DNA of 64,000 bases from Marinobacter sp. LV10R510-11A (GCF_900215155.1 NZ_LT907980.1:1798001-1862000); one strand, 5' to 3'; positions 55,391-61,887 are shown, counted from the stretch's first letter. Notes: generated from the letters alone by a model not told the origin. A program made the numbers and translations.

Positions 55391-55679
55391 GACTTTCTTC
55401 CTCCGTGGATTCGCTCTCAATTTGCTTCAGCAGCTCATCCGCATTGCGAATCGCTGCCTGGTAAGTGTTCAGGGGTGCACTGGCCATCTTCACCAGCCCG
55501 GTCAGATCCTTGAGCACCTGGTGCAGCTCATCTGCATGCCGCGCCTTGGCGGTTTCGAGCATCAAAGGCACCCGACGCAGTTTGTAGCGCTCCATCACCT
55601 CTCTAACATCTGTGCCGGGCGTGTAGGTGGTATAGATTTCTTCCTCTCCCGGCCAAACCAGTCCAAATGCATCAGCCAT
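55380..55679 (-). CDS. Phage hypothetical protein, helical
   Basis: This is a 99-residue protein starting [20 protein letters not shown] with GGGAGA six bases before the ATG. The longer open frame starting at 55844 lies over the previous gene and is rejected. It has a helical C-terminal region (HADELHQVLKDLTGLVKMAS) and an acidic tail. Confidence 0.6.
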   Translation of the reverse strand: MADAFGLVWPGEEEIYTTYTPGTDVREVMERYKLRRVPLMLETAKARHADELHQVLKDLTGLVKMASAPLNTYQAAIRNADELLKQIESESTEEESHGQ

Positions 55680-55914
55680 TAGCGTTCTCCCAACGATCAG
55701 CACCGTCGTAGTCGTTGCCACCCACGGCCACCCACTCGCTACCGCTCTCATCAACTGCAATGCAGTCGGGCACGTATGTGCATTCGCCCTCAAGGTCGCG
55801 GACCCACCCGGCAACCTTGTCGCCCAAGAAGATGACGAGGCCACGCGGATATCCCCACTCTGAGCGGAACTCGCGCGCCTTATTCATCCGTTCAATAACC
55901 GTCAAATCAGCCAC
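55672..55914 (-). CDS. Phage hypothetical protein, small
   Basis: This is an 80-residue protein ([20 protein letters not shown] onwards) with a beta-rich middle ([20 protein letters not shown]). No domain recognised. It overlaps both neighbours by 8 bp. Confidence 0.6.
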   Translation of the reverse strand: MADLTVIERMNKAREFRSEWGYPRGLVIFLGDKVAGWVRDLEGECTYVPDCIAVDESGSEWVAVGGNDYDGADRWENANG

Positions 55915-56101
55915 GGCTCACCTCCTTCCCTGCTTTCTTGCGCAGGTAGATCTCTTCCCGGTCTACCGCGACCTCTCGGTTTGCAATCACACCTAGCCGC
56001 ACCTGTGCACCGCTGTTCTCGATGACCACCACCTTGATGAGATCCCCAGACTGAGTTTCCATAACCAGGGCTTCACCAGGCCTGCGTGTTAAAATCAGCA
56101 T
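55907..56101 (-). CDS. csrA: CsrA-family RNA-binding regulator encoded by the prophage
   Basis: This 64-residue protein begins [15 protein letters not shown] and includes [20 protein letters not shown] (about 33-52), the CsrA/RsmA core with the RNA-contacting N-terminal strand (LILTRR) and the VxREEIY segment. CsrA binds ANGGA motifs in mRNA leaders and represses or stabilises them. A prophage copy could act on phage or host messages. It is longer at the C-terminus ([10 protein letters not shown]) and shorter in the loop than host CsrA. Confidence 0.88.
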   Translation of the reverse strand: MLILTRRPGEALVMETQSGDLIKVVVIENSGAQVRLGVIANREVAVDREEIYLRKKAGKEVSRG

Positions 56102-56115
56102 TCCGCTCTCCCTGT

Positions 56116-56316
56116 TCAGGCTACACTTGGCCCTGTTGGTGCATTGATCGCCCGCGCTCTGGTTGGCATACGAACCACAGTGTTCTGACTGTCTTTGCGC
56201 TTAAACCGAAACCGGTTGCTCTCCACCAGAGTCATGTCGCACTTAACTTGTGCAGCGAACTGCATCAAAGAAATAACCGGTGTGTCGTCTGGAAGCTCGA
56301 TCGTGATTGTTGCCAT
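56116..56316 (-). CDS. Phage hypothetical protein, small
   Basis: This 66-residue protein ([20 protein letters not shown] onwards) has GGAGA six bases before its ATG. It looks like a beta-alpha-beta mini-protein with a basic C-terminal region ([20 protein letters not shown]). The longer frame to 56493 overlaps the next gene and is not supported. Confidence 0.6.
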   Translation of the reverse strand: MATITIELPDDTPVISLMQFAAQVKCDMTLVESNRFRFKRKDSQNTVVRMPTRARAINAPTGPSVA

Positions 56317-56330
56317 GACTGTTCTCCTGC

Positions 56331-56720
56331 TTATGCGTAGTTGCAGCGAATTTGTGTGCGACCTATCCGGCTGGCGGTCACAGGCGGTCGGGTACCGTTC
56401 ACCGGGGAAGGCCGGCTTCTTAGGGCGGGCCCAGCGGAAAGCACCAACAGCGCCCAAGCCAGCATCCGGGCACGGAAAAGCCCCTGCATCCAACCTTGGC
56501 TGATGAGATCTACTCGACTGCTTGCGTGGAATTGATCTTTGGCTTCGTCCAGGTGCCAGCTAACGGTCTCTGGAGAGATGTGAAGTGCCCGCCCAATCTC
56601 TTTGGCGGTCATGCCGCGTGCGGCCCACATGACCACCTCGCCTCTGCGTGGTGGTAAAAGCGTGGTGTCCGCCAGCTCGACGAGCATTCTTGGATAAGTG
56701 GTTCTTGGTTTGCGGCTCAT
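56331..56720 (-). CDS. Phage LuxR-type HTH regulator
   Basis: This is a 129-residue protein with a GerE/LuxR helix-turn-helix: LPPRRGEVVMWAARGMTAKE and IGRALHISPETVSWHLDEAK (about 22-61). The C-terminal part is basic. It is the first gene of the leftward prophage operon, directly behind the operator-like palindromes at 56756-56797, so it is probably under repressor control and may itself regulate the operon. Confidence 0.75.
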   Translation of the reverse strand: MSRKPRTTYPRMLVELADTTLLPPRRGEVVMWAARGMTAKEIGRALHISPETVSWHLDEAKDQFHASSRVDLISQGWMQGLFRARMLAWALLVLSAGPALRSRPSPVNGTRPPVTASRIGRTQIRCNYA

Positions 56721-56755
56721 GATTCGACTCCCTGTTCGTTATCAATGAACAGACG

Positions 56756-56797
56756 ATACAAATTTACTTGTATCTTTGTCAACAATTATATTTGTAT
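56756..56797. promoter_or_regulatory. Two repressor operator-like palindromes (leftward promoter region)
   Basis: ATACAA-N6-TTGTAT (56756-56773, perfect arms) and CAACAA-N6-TTGTAT (56780-56797) lie 24 bp centre to centre, 35-80 bp before the LuxR-type gene. The same architecture recurs four times in the cI-cro interval, so these are probably sites for the phage repressor. Confidence 0.7.
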
Positions 56798-56829
56798 TTC
56801 TATTAATTAATGATCTTAACCAACTCGAT

Positions 56830-56940
56830 GTCTTGGAGACTGAGAACGCCCCGGCTCTTGGAGAGCGGTTCACTGCGGTTTACTAGGTGGGCGTCTATAG
56901 AGTTGATAGGGGTATGGATCATCAAGCTCTTGGAGAGCGG
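56830..56940. repeat. Three TCTTGGAGA palindromes upstream of brnT
   Basis: GTCTTGGAGAC (56830-56840), GCTCTTGGAGAGC (56854-56866) and the same again at 56926-56938 share the core TCTTGGAGA flanked by inverted arms. The last two are identical over 15 bp including CGG. They lie 90-200 bp before brnT and may be operators for BrnA autoregulation or another regulator. Nothing else is recognised in 56798-57028. Confidence 0.55.
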
Positions 56941-57028
56941 AAACGCCCGGTAGCTGGCACCCAACGCTTTACTTAGAGTTATAGATATTCGGCTTGGCCA
57001 TCGCAATTACTGTATGTACAATAAACAT

Positions 57029-57295
57029 ATGGAAATTGAATTCGACCCCGCCAAAGATGACATCAACCTTGCGAAGCACGAGGTGTCCTTGTCTGAGGCT
57101 GAAAACATTGAATGGGAAACGCTGTGGGCACGCCCAGATGGGCGAAGGGAATACGAAGAGCTGCGAGAGGTAGGCTTTGCTTATATCGGGCTAAGGCTCT
57201 ATTGCGTGGTCTATACCGATCGCGCAGAGGCACGCCGAATTATCAGCCTTCGTAAAGCCAATACACGGGAGATTAAACGCTATGCCGAAGCTTAA
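57029..57295 (+). CDS. brnT: BrnT family toxin
   Basis: This is an 88-residue RelE-fold ribonuclease-type toxin. [20 protein letters not shown] and [20 protein letters not shown] with [11 protein letters not shown] are the family pattern. An ATG five codons upstream is possible but the chosen one gives the standard start; neither has a clear ribosome-binding site. It overlaps brnA by 14 bp. BrnT inhibits translation and is bound by the DNA-binding antitoxin BrnA, which autoregulates the operon. Confidence 0.9.
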   Translation: MEIEFDPAKDDINLAKHEVSLSEAENIEWETLWARPDGRREYEELREVGFAYIGLRLYCVVYTDRAEARRIISLRKANTREIKRYAEA

Positions 57296-57578
57296 GCCAG
57301 GCACTATCTGGCCAACACATGAAGAAGACGCCGAGATCAACGCAGGCATTGCCGCCGATCCGGACACTTACGAGCTAACAGACGCTGAGTTTAAACGCTT
57401 GCGGCCGGTGGGAAGGCCCAAGGCCAAGGTAACCAAAGAGCGCATCACCATTCGCCTGTCACCGGAAGTGGTAGAGCAATTCCGCGCCACCGGTAGCGGC
57501 TGGCAGGGCCGAATGGATCGGGCGCTACAGGATTACCTTCGCAATCACAGCCAGTCTGATATTGAGCGGCTGGGGTGA
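57282..57578 (+). CDS. brnA: BrnA family antitoxin
   Basis: This is a 98-residue antitoxin: an acidic N-terminal part for BrnT binding ([19 protein letters not shown]) and a C-terminal ribbon-helix-helix-type segment [20 protein letters not shown] with [17 protein letters not shown]. It completes a standard toxin-first BrnTA operon. Confidence 0.9.
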   Translation: MPKLKPGTIWPTHEEDAEINAGIAADPDTYELTDAEFKRLRPVGRPKAKVTKERITIRLSPEVVEQFRATGSGWQGRMDRALQDYLRNHSQSDIERLG

Positions 57579-57603
57579 GCTGGCGGATTCTTGCGGATAA
57601 GAA

Positions 57604-57627
57604 AAAGCCCGCTCGATAGCGGGCTTT
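57604..57627. terminator. Bidirectional terminator between brnA and the SecB-like gene
   Basis: AAAGCCCGCT pairs perfectly with AGCGGGCTTT around CGAT. The A-rich flank on the left (GAAAAA) gives a U run in the leftward direction, so it ends the toxin-antitoxin-chaperone operon well and brnTA less so. Confidence 0.8.
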
Positions 57628-57634
57628 AAGACGA

Positions 57635-58066
57635 TTAATCATCTTTACTCGTTATAAAATCTATACCTTTTTGGCTAAAGTAACCTGTCGGGAGCGTAAT
57701 GGCTCCAAATGGAGCCTTTCCCGTAATCGTGTGAAGGTAATCCCTTGCTCCCGAATACAGAATTCTTGCAGCATTTACTACTAAGCTAGGATATGCATGC
57801 TCAATATTTGAGAGGGAGTCCCCGTCTTCTAGCTCGACTTTGAACACTCCAAACACTTCAATATCAAACTCGTATGGATCTTCTTCTGTTACATCATCCT
57901 TATTGGTGACATTAAGAGATACAGCGATCTCAATATCATCTTCATCATAGATATGACTGACCAAAGTTTTCACAACCGGTGGCCGATCTATTTCGCTACT
58001 AGCGTTATCTCTATTGGCCCTGCAGTACGTCTCAGGAACGGTATAAGAGGATAATTCAAGCTGCAT
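57635..58066 (-). CDS. SecB-like chaperone of a toxin-antitoxin-chaperone module
   Basis: This 143-residue protein is SecB-sized. The segment YEFDIEVFGVFKVE (about 64-77), YPSLVVNAARILYSGARDYL (about 91-110) and FGAITLPTGYF (about 118-128) follow the SecB pattern of beta strand, long helix and Pro-rich end. It is not the housekeeping secB: it sits as the last gene behind a HigB-like toxin and an XRE antitoxin. In TAC systems such a chaperone folds and protects the antitoxin. It starts 11 bp inside the antitoxin gene. Confidence 0.75.
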   Translation of the reverse strand: MQLELSSYTVPETYCRANRDNASSEIDRPPVVKTLVSHIYDEDDIEIAVSLNVTNKDDVTEEDPYEFDIEVFGVFKVELEDGDSLSNIEHAYPSLVVNAARILYSGARDYLHTITGKAPFGAITLPTGYFSQKGIDFITSKDD

Positions 58067-58484
58067 TTAACTCTTCGCCTTTTCCGTTAGTTTGGAGCCA
58101 CTGATAAGTGTCATCCATATCAAAAACCAAGTTTTTGAATACTGACTCGGACTTTCCTGGCTTGCCAGCTGCCTTCTTCTTTCTAGCTACACCAAACCAT
58201 GCGACACGTTCGTCGACCTCAGTAATATGGAAATGGATATGGCCACCAGTTGCGCGGGCGAGCTTGACCATGCTTTCAATCGTGAGGTTTTCGTCACCAC
58301 GCATAACCTTAGATATATACGCGGGACTTGAATCTATATGGTTAGCTAAATCTTTATTCTTCATGCCGAGTCTACGGACGCGCTGATTGAGAGCCTTCAC
58401 GAACTCAAGTTTCGCACTTTCAAACCAGTAGGTTTCTGAGCTGTGAATTTTCTCTTTCAGCTTTTTCAGCGCATTGATACCCAT
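58056..58484 (-). CDS. XRE-family (HigA-like) antitoxin
   Basis: This is a 142-residue protein. QRVRRLGMKNKDLANHIDSS and AYISKVMRGDENLTIESMVK (about 34-74) form a classic XRE helix-turn-helix, which would bind the operon promoter. The C-terminal region is long for a HigA and ends in SVFKNLVFDMDDTYQWLQTN, an aromatic/hydrophobic stretch that is a candidate chaperone-addiction segment. AGGAGG lies five bases before the ATG. Confidence 0.8.
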   Translation of the reverse strand: MGINALKKLKEKIHSSETYWFESAKLEFVKALNQRVRRLGMKNKDLANHIDSSPAYISKVMRGDENLTIESMVKLARATGGHIHFHITEVDERVAWFGVARKKKAAGKPGKSESVFKNLVFDMDDTYQWLQTNGKGEELNAA

Positions 58485-58496
58485 TAGAGCCTCCTA

Positions 58497-58934
58497 TTAG
58501 TCATTTTCCGGTAACTCAACAAATTCGAGCTGACCTGATGACAAGTACTCGTTACGAAGCCTGACAGCTTTTTTGACTTCCTTTTTGTCAGCCTTCGTCG
58601 TGCTTTTCAAAAAACCATGTGAACAGATCACAATTCTTTTTTCACTGGTATAAAAATAGAGAACCCGGAGATCCCCTTTCTTTATTTGATATATCTTGTT
58701 TTCCTGGTCGACAAAGTGAGACTGATCGGTTGTGAGGGCATCGCTCCCAGATACAGAAAACATCTCTATAAGCTTATAGAGACCGACAGCTGAACCGTGA
58801 TACTGCTTGCTATCTACGCACTCAGTCAGAAAGTCATTCAGCGAGCACTCCACTTTGCCCTTTCTGTCGGTAGCGGCCGCCGTTACTGTGTAGCGGTCAC
58901 TTTCAATCTCTATTACCTTGATTTTGTCGATCAC
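58497..58934 (-). CDS. HigB-like (Gp49/RelE superfamily) toxin
   Basis: This is a 145-residue protein whose C-terminal half has the phage Gp49/HigB pattern: YQIKKGDLRVLYFYTSEKR and VICSHGFLKSTTKADKKEV (about 83-121), then KAVRLRNEYL. The N-terminal part is longer than in minimal HigB. The start appears to be a GTG at 58934, without a strong Shine-Dalgarno, which may keep toxin levels low. The gene order toxin-antitoxin-chaperone and AT-rich composition differ from neighbouring phage genes. Confidence 0.8.
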   Translation of the reverse strand: MIDKIKVIEIESDRYTVTAAATDRKGKVECSLNDFLTECVDSKQYHGSAVGLYKLIEMFSVSGSDALTTDQSHFVDQENKIYQIKKGDLRVLYFYTSEKRIVICSHGFLKSTTKADKKEVKKAVRLRNEYLSSGQLEFVELPEND

Positions 58935-58952
58935 ATCTTAACTCATAGGTTA

Positions 58953-58970
58953 ACATTTTTCACAAAATGT
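58953..58970. promoter_or_regulatory. Inverted repeat upstream of the toxin gene, candidate antitoxin operator
   Basis: ACATTTT (58953-58959) and AAAATGT (58964-58970) form a perfect 7-bp palindrome with a 4-base centre, inside wider TTAAC/GTTAA flanks, 18 bp before the toxin start. The location fits autoregulation by the XRE antitoxin. Confidence 0.55.
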
Positions 58971-59065
58971 ATCGTTAAATTTTGTTGATGAGAGCCATAG
59001 TTCTAGGCTTACTCTGCGCCAACGCGGCTCGAAACCGGAGAAACATCTTATTTATTATGGTGTTG

Positions 59066-59128
59066 CTAGCGCAACACCGACCACCAGAACACCCGCCCGG
59101 TAATCCTGGTGCTATTCTCGCGCGGACC
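59066..59128 (-). pseudogene. Duplicated 3' end of a CI-type repressor gene
   Basis: Read leftward, this piece encodes [20 protein letters not shown] and a TAG. The intact repressor next door ends [17 protein letters not shown]. Over about 45 bases the DNA is roughly three-quarters identical by eye. No rest of a second repressor is seen, so it is an isolated tail lying on the other side of the OB-fold gene. It points to recombination at the repressor 3' end. Confidence 0.75.
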
Positions 59129-59146
59129 AATGCAAGCCTAGCGCCA

Positions 59147-59623
59147 CTAGTTCAGATCTACACCGTTCAGGTAGACGTAGCCGGTCAGCACTCCGTCCTG
59201 AATCCTGTCAACCTTCCCTGAGAATCGAACAACATCCCCAGCAGACAATCGCAGCGCCTTGTCTTTTGAAACGCCCTCAAGAAAGTAATCTGTGAGCGTT
59301 TGTTTCTCGCCATCGCTAAGCGCGACGGTGTTACCCCAGGAGCCCGGCTTAACATCGGTGACGGTGCCCACCCAGTTAACACGCTTACCCACAAAATTGG
59401 ATTTCTTCTCGGCTACCTGGGCAGACGTAAGTCGCGACAGGTACACCTCTTTCATCATCTCGTCATAGGTGGTGTTTACCGTCTGCCCTTGAAGGCCGGG
59501 TATTTTTAGTCCGCTCGTCACTAGTCCCAATGCACCAAGAACAACCAGCACTGTGATAAAAATCAACTTGGGCTTGCTGGACATGAGTTCGGCTTTCATG
59601 TCGCTGAAAGATTCATTCTTCAC
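59147..59623 (-). CDS. Exported or membrane-anchored OB-fold-like protein
   Basis: This is a 158-residue protein with one hydrophobic segment (KLIFITVLVVLGALGLVTSG, about 19-38) after a charged N-terminus, then a domain with NFVGKRVNWVGTVTDVKPGS and LRLSAGDVVRFSGKVDRIQD, the pattern of a tRNA_anti-like OB fold. It is placed between the repressor and its duplicated tail, i.e. lysogenically expressed cargo position, so a superinfection-exclusion or envelope role is possible. The start is GTG with GGGAG eight bases upstream. Confidence 0.65.
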   Translation of the reverse strand: MKNESFSDMKAELMSSKPKLIFITVLVVLGALGLVTSGLKIPGLQGQTVNTTYDEMMKEVYLSRLTSAQVAEKKSNFVGKRVNWVGTVTDVKPGSWGNTVALSDGEKQTLTDYFLEGVSKDKALRLSAGDVVRFSGKVDRIQDGVLTGYVYLNGVDLN

Positions 59624-59669
59624 AATCAGAGCTCCCTCTCTTTAAATCGGTATTTTGAAAACGTTTAAC

Positions 59670-60554
59670 CTATCTCAGCACCGACCACCAAAACACTCGC
59701 CCGATGATCCGGATGTTCTCTTCAGCCACTCTCTGGGCGGAAAAGTCTTCTGGTTCATGCTCGATGGCGTTCTGGCTCACGATCTTGATGCCGCCACCTG
59801 GTCGACGGTGCAGATACTTCACGCGAAGCATGCCGTCATGATCGATCGCGTAGATCTCGCCGTCTCGAACGGTGGTGTCACCGGTATTCACACCAACACA
59901 GGTACCGTTCGGCATAACAGGATCCATGCTGTTGCCACGGACAAACGCACACGCTGCGTTCTCCTTCATGACACCTGCCCTGGACAGCGTAGATTTTGCA
60001 AAGCGGAGTTTCGCGCCACGGTTCTCGACTACTTCGGTCTGGCCTGCGCCTGCTGCCAGCTCTACTTCTCTGAACAGCGGCAATTCAACCTCGTCATCAT
60101 CCAGTGGTGTGTTGCTGTCCCAGGCATCCAGCCGGCCTACGAACTCCAGCTCATCGGTCTTGCCTTCGTTCGGGTGGCCAGCAACATCCTCTCTTTGCTC
60201 TGGAGACATCCGAGCCCACTGCTCGTCCATCTCCTTTGTGTGCTGCTTTTCCTCATACAACCGGACAACCTCTGAGTCGCTTAGGCTTTCTTGCCCTACA
60301 TCTCTGATTTCCTTCGCCTGCATAGCGTCAACCATTTTGAAAATATCGAGCTCATGCCCTTTTCCAGTTAAAAGCCATCTTGCCGCTACACCAAGTGCTT
60401 CAGCTAATTCCAGTATGTATCGAGGACGCTTGACCAAACCATCCTCAAGTTGCTGGATACTCTGCTGTTTTACGCCAGTTTTCTTGGCCAGCTCTTGCTG
60501 GGTGAGCCCTAGTTGTTTACGACACCTGAGCACTCTATCTTTAATTTCGTTCAT
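59670..60554 (-). CDS. CI-type phage repressor (XRE HTH plus S24 peptidase)
   Basis: This 294-residue protein has an N-terminal HTH ([19 protein letters not shown], about 14-32), a linker, and a LexA/CI C-terminal domain. The self-cleavage site is probably Ala-Gly in [10 protein letters not shown] (about 168-177); the catalytic Ser is in [13 protein letters not shown] (about 206-218) and Lys in [13 protein letters not shown]. It should keep the prophage silent and be inactivated by RecA after DNA damage. The start codon lies inside one of the operator-like palindromes, suggesting autoregulation. Confidence 0.93.
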   Translation of the reverse strand: MNEIKDRVLRCRKQLGLTQQELAKKTGVKQQSIQQLEDGLVKRPRYILELAEALGVAARWLLTGKGHELDIFKMVDAMQAKEIRDVGQESLSDSEVVRLYEEKQHTKEMDEQWARMSPEQREDVAGHPNEGKTDELEFVGRLDAWDSNTPLDDDEVELPLFREVELAAGAGQTEVVENRGAKLRFAKSTLSRAGVMKENAACAFVRGNSMDPVMPNGTCVGVNTGDTTVRDGEIYAIDHDGMLRVKYLHRRPGGGIKIVSQNAIEHEPEDFSAQRVAEENIRIIGRVFWWSVLR

Positions 60555-60649
60555 ACAAATAATCTTGTCGCATTGCTAATCAAATTTCATTGTTAATTTA
60601 GTGCCACTGATCAAATTTCACTGTTGATTTAATACAAGCAATTTTGTAT
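60553..60649. promoter_or_regulatory. cI-cro operator region with four palindromic sites
   Basis: Four sites share the layout half-site-N6-half-site with CAA/TTG arms: 60553-60570 (ATACAA-N6-TTGTCG), 60578-60595 (AATCAA-N6-TTGTTA), 60609-60626 (GATCAA-N6-CTGTTG) and 60632-60649 (ATACAA-N6-TTGTAT, perfect). Starts are spaced 25, 31 and 23 bp. The first covers the cI start codon and the last ends 11 bp before cro, as expected for sites controlling divergent promoters. Confidence 0.75.
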
Positions 60650-60659
60650 TCTCGGGCTT

Positions 60660-60908
60660 ATGGAAACTTCTCTCGATCTCGCAATTAAATATATGGGCGG
60701 CCAATCAGCACTCGCTGCAGAGATAGGCGTAAAACAGGCCCATGTCTGGAACTGGCTCAATCGGCAGGGCAGGAAGGCACCAGCTAATAGAGTTCTTGCC
60801 ATCTCTGCAGCTACTGGCTGGCGGATAACCCCGCACGAACTCCGTCCCGACATCTACCCAAACCCAACTGACGGCCTGCCCGCAGCGAAATCTGGAGCGG
60901 CTGCTTGA
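60660..60908 (+). CDS. Cro/YdaS-type HTH protein
   Basis: This is an 82-residue protein divergent from the repressor. LAIKYMGGQSALAAEIGVKQ and AHVWNWLNRQGRKAPANRVL (about 7-46) are the YdaS/Cro helix-turn-helix pattern; GWRITPHELRPDIYP is the characteristic end. It probably competes with the repressor at the operators. Its TGA overlaps the next ATG. Confidence 0.88.
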   Translation: METSLDLAIKYMGGQSALAAEIGVKQAHVWNWLNRQGRKAPANRVLAISAATGWRITPHELRPDIYPNPTDGLPAAKSGAAA

Positions 60909-61075
60909 TGATTTCCATTAAACCACTTCCGCCCAGCTCAGATACCGAGTTAACCGGTGGTGGATATCTATACAGGGGTTTGCACCGCGCTTGTAAGGCA
61001 GTGGGTGTCCGGGAGGGCTTTGCTCCCATAACCAAGGTGACTTGGCAGGTCTCCCCAGGCTTGCGTGTCAGGTAG
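60908..61075 (+). CDS. Small phage protein (55 residues)
   Basis: The reading frame begins at the ATG overlapping the cro stop (TGATG) and ends at TAG 61073-61075. It encodes MISIKPLPPSSDTELTGGGY and a basic C-terminal part. The tight coupling supports it, but no family is recognised and composition alone does not prove coding. Between it and 61179 a short stretch carries the GGGAGG ribosome-binding site of the next gene. Confidence 0.45.
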   Translation: MISIKPLPPSSDTELTGGGYLYRGLHRACKAVGVREGFAPITKVTWQVSPGLRVR

Positions 61076-61178
61076 AGCCCTCCACGGATGCTTACAGCAT
61101 CAAGGCAATGACATTTGCAGCAGTAGTCCTGGGCCATGACAGCAAACTGGCCTGACATTCAAACAAGGGAGGACTGGC

Positions 61179-61601
61179 ATGAATCAGGATCACGAAGAAA
61201 CAAGGGCTGACCCGCTCTATAGCGCGACAGTGGCATTCGTTGCAGAAGAGCAGCGCATTTCAATAAGCCAGATTCAGCGCCATCACAAAATCGGATACAA
61301 CCGTGCGGCCAACTTAGTTGATGCCATGGAAGAAGCTGGCGTGGTGACAAAGGCAGGCCACAACGGCGCCAGAGGGGTGCTAATTACGGAGTCAGGAAAG
61401 ATGCCGGAAATTGCAGAAGCAAAAGACACCAAAAAAGCTGAAGTCCCAGAGAAGCTATACAACGACGAGCTGTGCTGGCGGATGGAGAAGGTCGTTCAGT
61501 TTGCCGCAGCGGCCGGGTTTACTTTAAGCGAGGCCGCCTGCGAGCTAAACAAGGCCCTGCAATTGCTCAAGGACGGAACAACGCAGAGCCCTGGCTCTTA
61601 G
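61179..61601 (+). CDS. Stand-alone FtsK-gamma-like winged-helix protein
   Basis: This is a 140-residue protein. DPLYSATVAFVAEEQRISIS and QIQRHHKIGYNRAANLVDAM followed by EEAGVVT (about 11-57) match the FtsK gamma domain, which in the host translocase recognises KOPS sequences. There is no motor domain. The C-terminal part (ELCWRMEKVVQFAAAAGFTL) is helical. In a phage early region it could bind DNA at KOPS-like sites or act as a regulator. Confidence 0.75.
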   Translation: MNQDHEETRADPLYSATVAFVAEEQRISISQIQRHHKIGYNRAANLVDAMEEAGVVTKAGHNGARGVLITESGKMPEIAEAKDTKKAEVPEKLYNDELCWRMEKVVQFAAAAGFTLSEAACELNKALQLLKDGTTQSPGS

Positions 61602-61777
61602 TCCTTCTCTAAATTATTGCGGGCGTTAAGAACGGTATTGAAGATGATTTGAAAGTTCTTTGCCGCTTCTGCGGGAGTGGACATCAGGCGCTTTTGCGCA
61701 ATATCACCAGGGTTTTGCATTGCCGCAATCAGGATGTCAGCGGCAATGCGTTCAGGGGAATCAGTTTGAGCGGCCAT
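61598..61777 (-). CDS. Small phage protein (59 residues), antisense to its neighbours
   Basis: Leftward frame from ATG at 61777 with a strong GGAGG five bases upstream: MAAQTDSPERIAADILIAAM then QNPGDIAQKRLMSTPAEAAK and a Lys-Asp end, stopping at 61598 where it overlaps the end of the rightward FtsK-gamma gene by four bases. The good ribosome-binding site and helical, Ala-rich composition support a real gene. Function unknown. Confidence 0.65.
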   Translation of the reverse strand: MAAQTDSPERIAADILIAAMQNPGDIAQKRLMSTPAEAAKNFQIIFNTVLNARNNLEKD

Positions 61778-61873
61778 GGGGCCCTCCTTTTTCAGAGTTG
61801 GTTTGTGTTGCAGCAGTCAGCTTAGCAGAAGGCAGGGCCCCACCTTTAGGTCGAAAGGGCAATATCAGTAAAA

Positions 61874-61887
61874 CGTGACATGTCACG
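61874..61887. repeat. 14-bp perfect palindrome CGTGACATGTCACG, copy 2
   Basis: It lies in the intergenic space 32 bp before rusA, in a position suited to an operator; identical to the copy at 52789-52802. Its regulator is not known. Confidence 0.6.

Noticed and set aside
56803..57006. Leftward frame of 67 codons upstream of brnT
   Set aside because: It starts only at TTG, has no ribosome-binding site, and its sequence is largely the TCTTGGAGA repeats.
57635..58066. Third TAC gene taken as housekeeping secB
   Set aside because: Sequence is divergent and the gene lies in a prophage operon with toxin and antitoxin, not with the usual secB neighbours (grxC, gpsA).
58982..59221. Rightward frame of 79 codons between the toxin gene and the OB-fold gene
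   Set aside because: It overlaps the repressor-tail scrap and the OB-fold gene on the other strand and lacks a ribosome-binding site.
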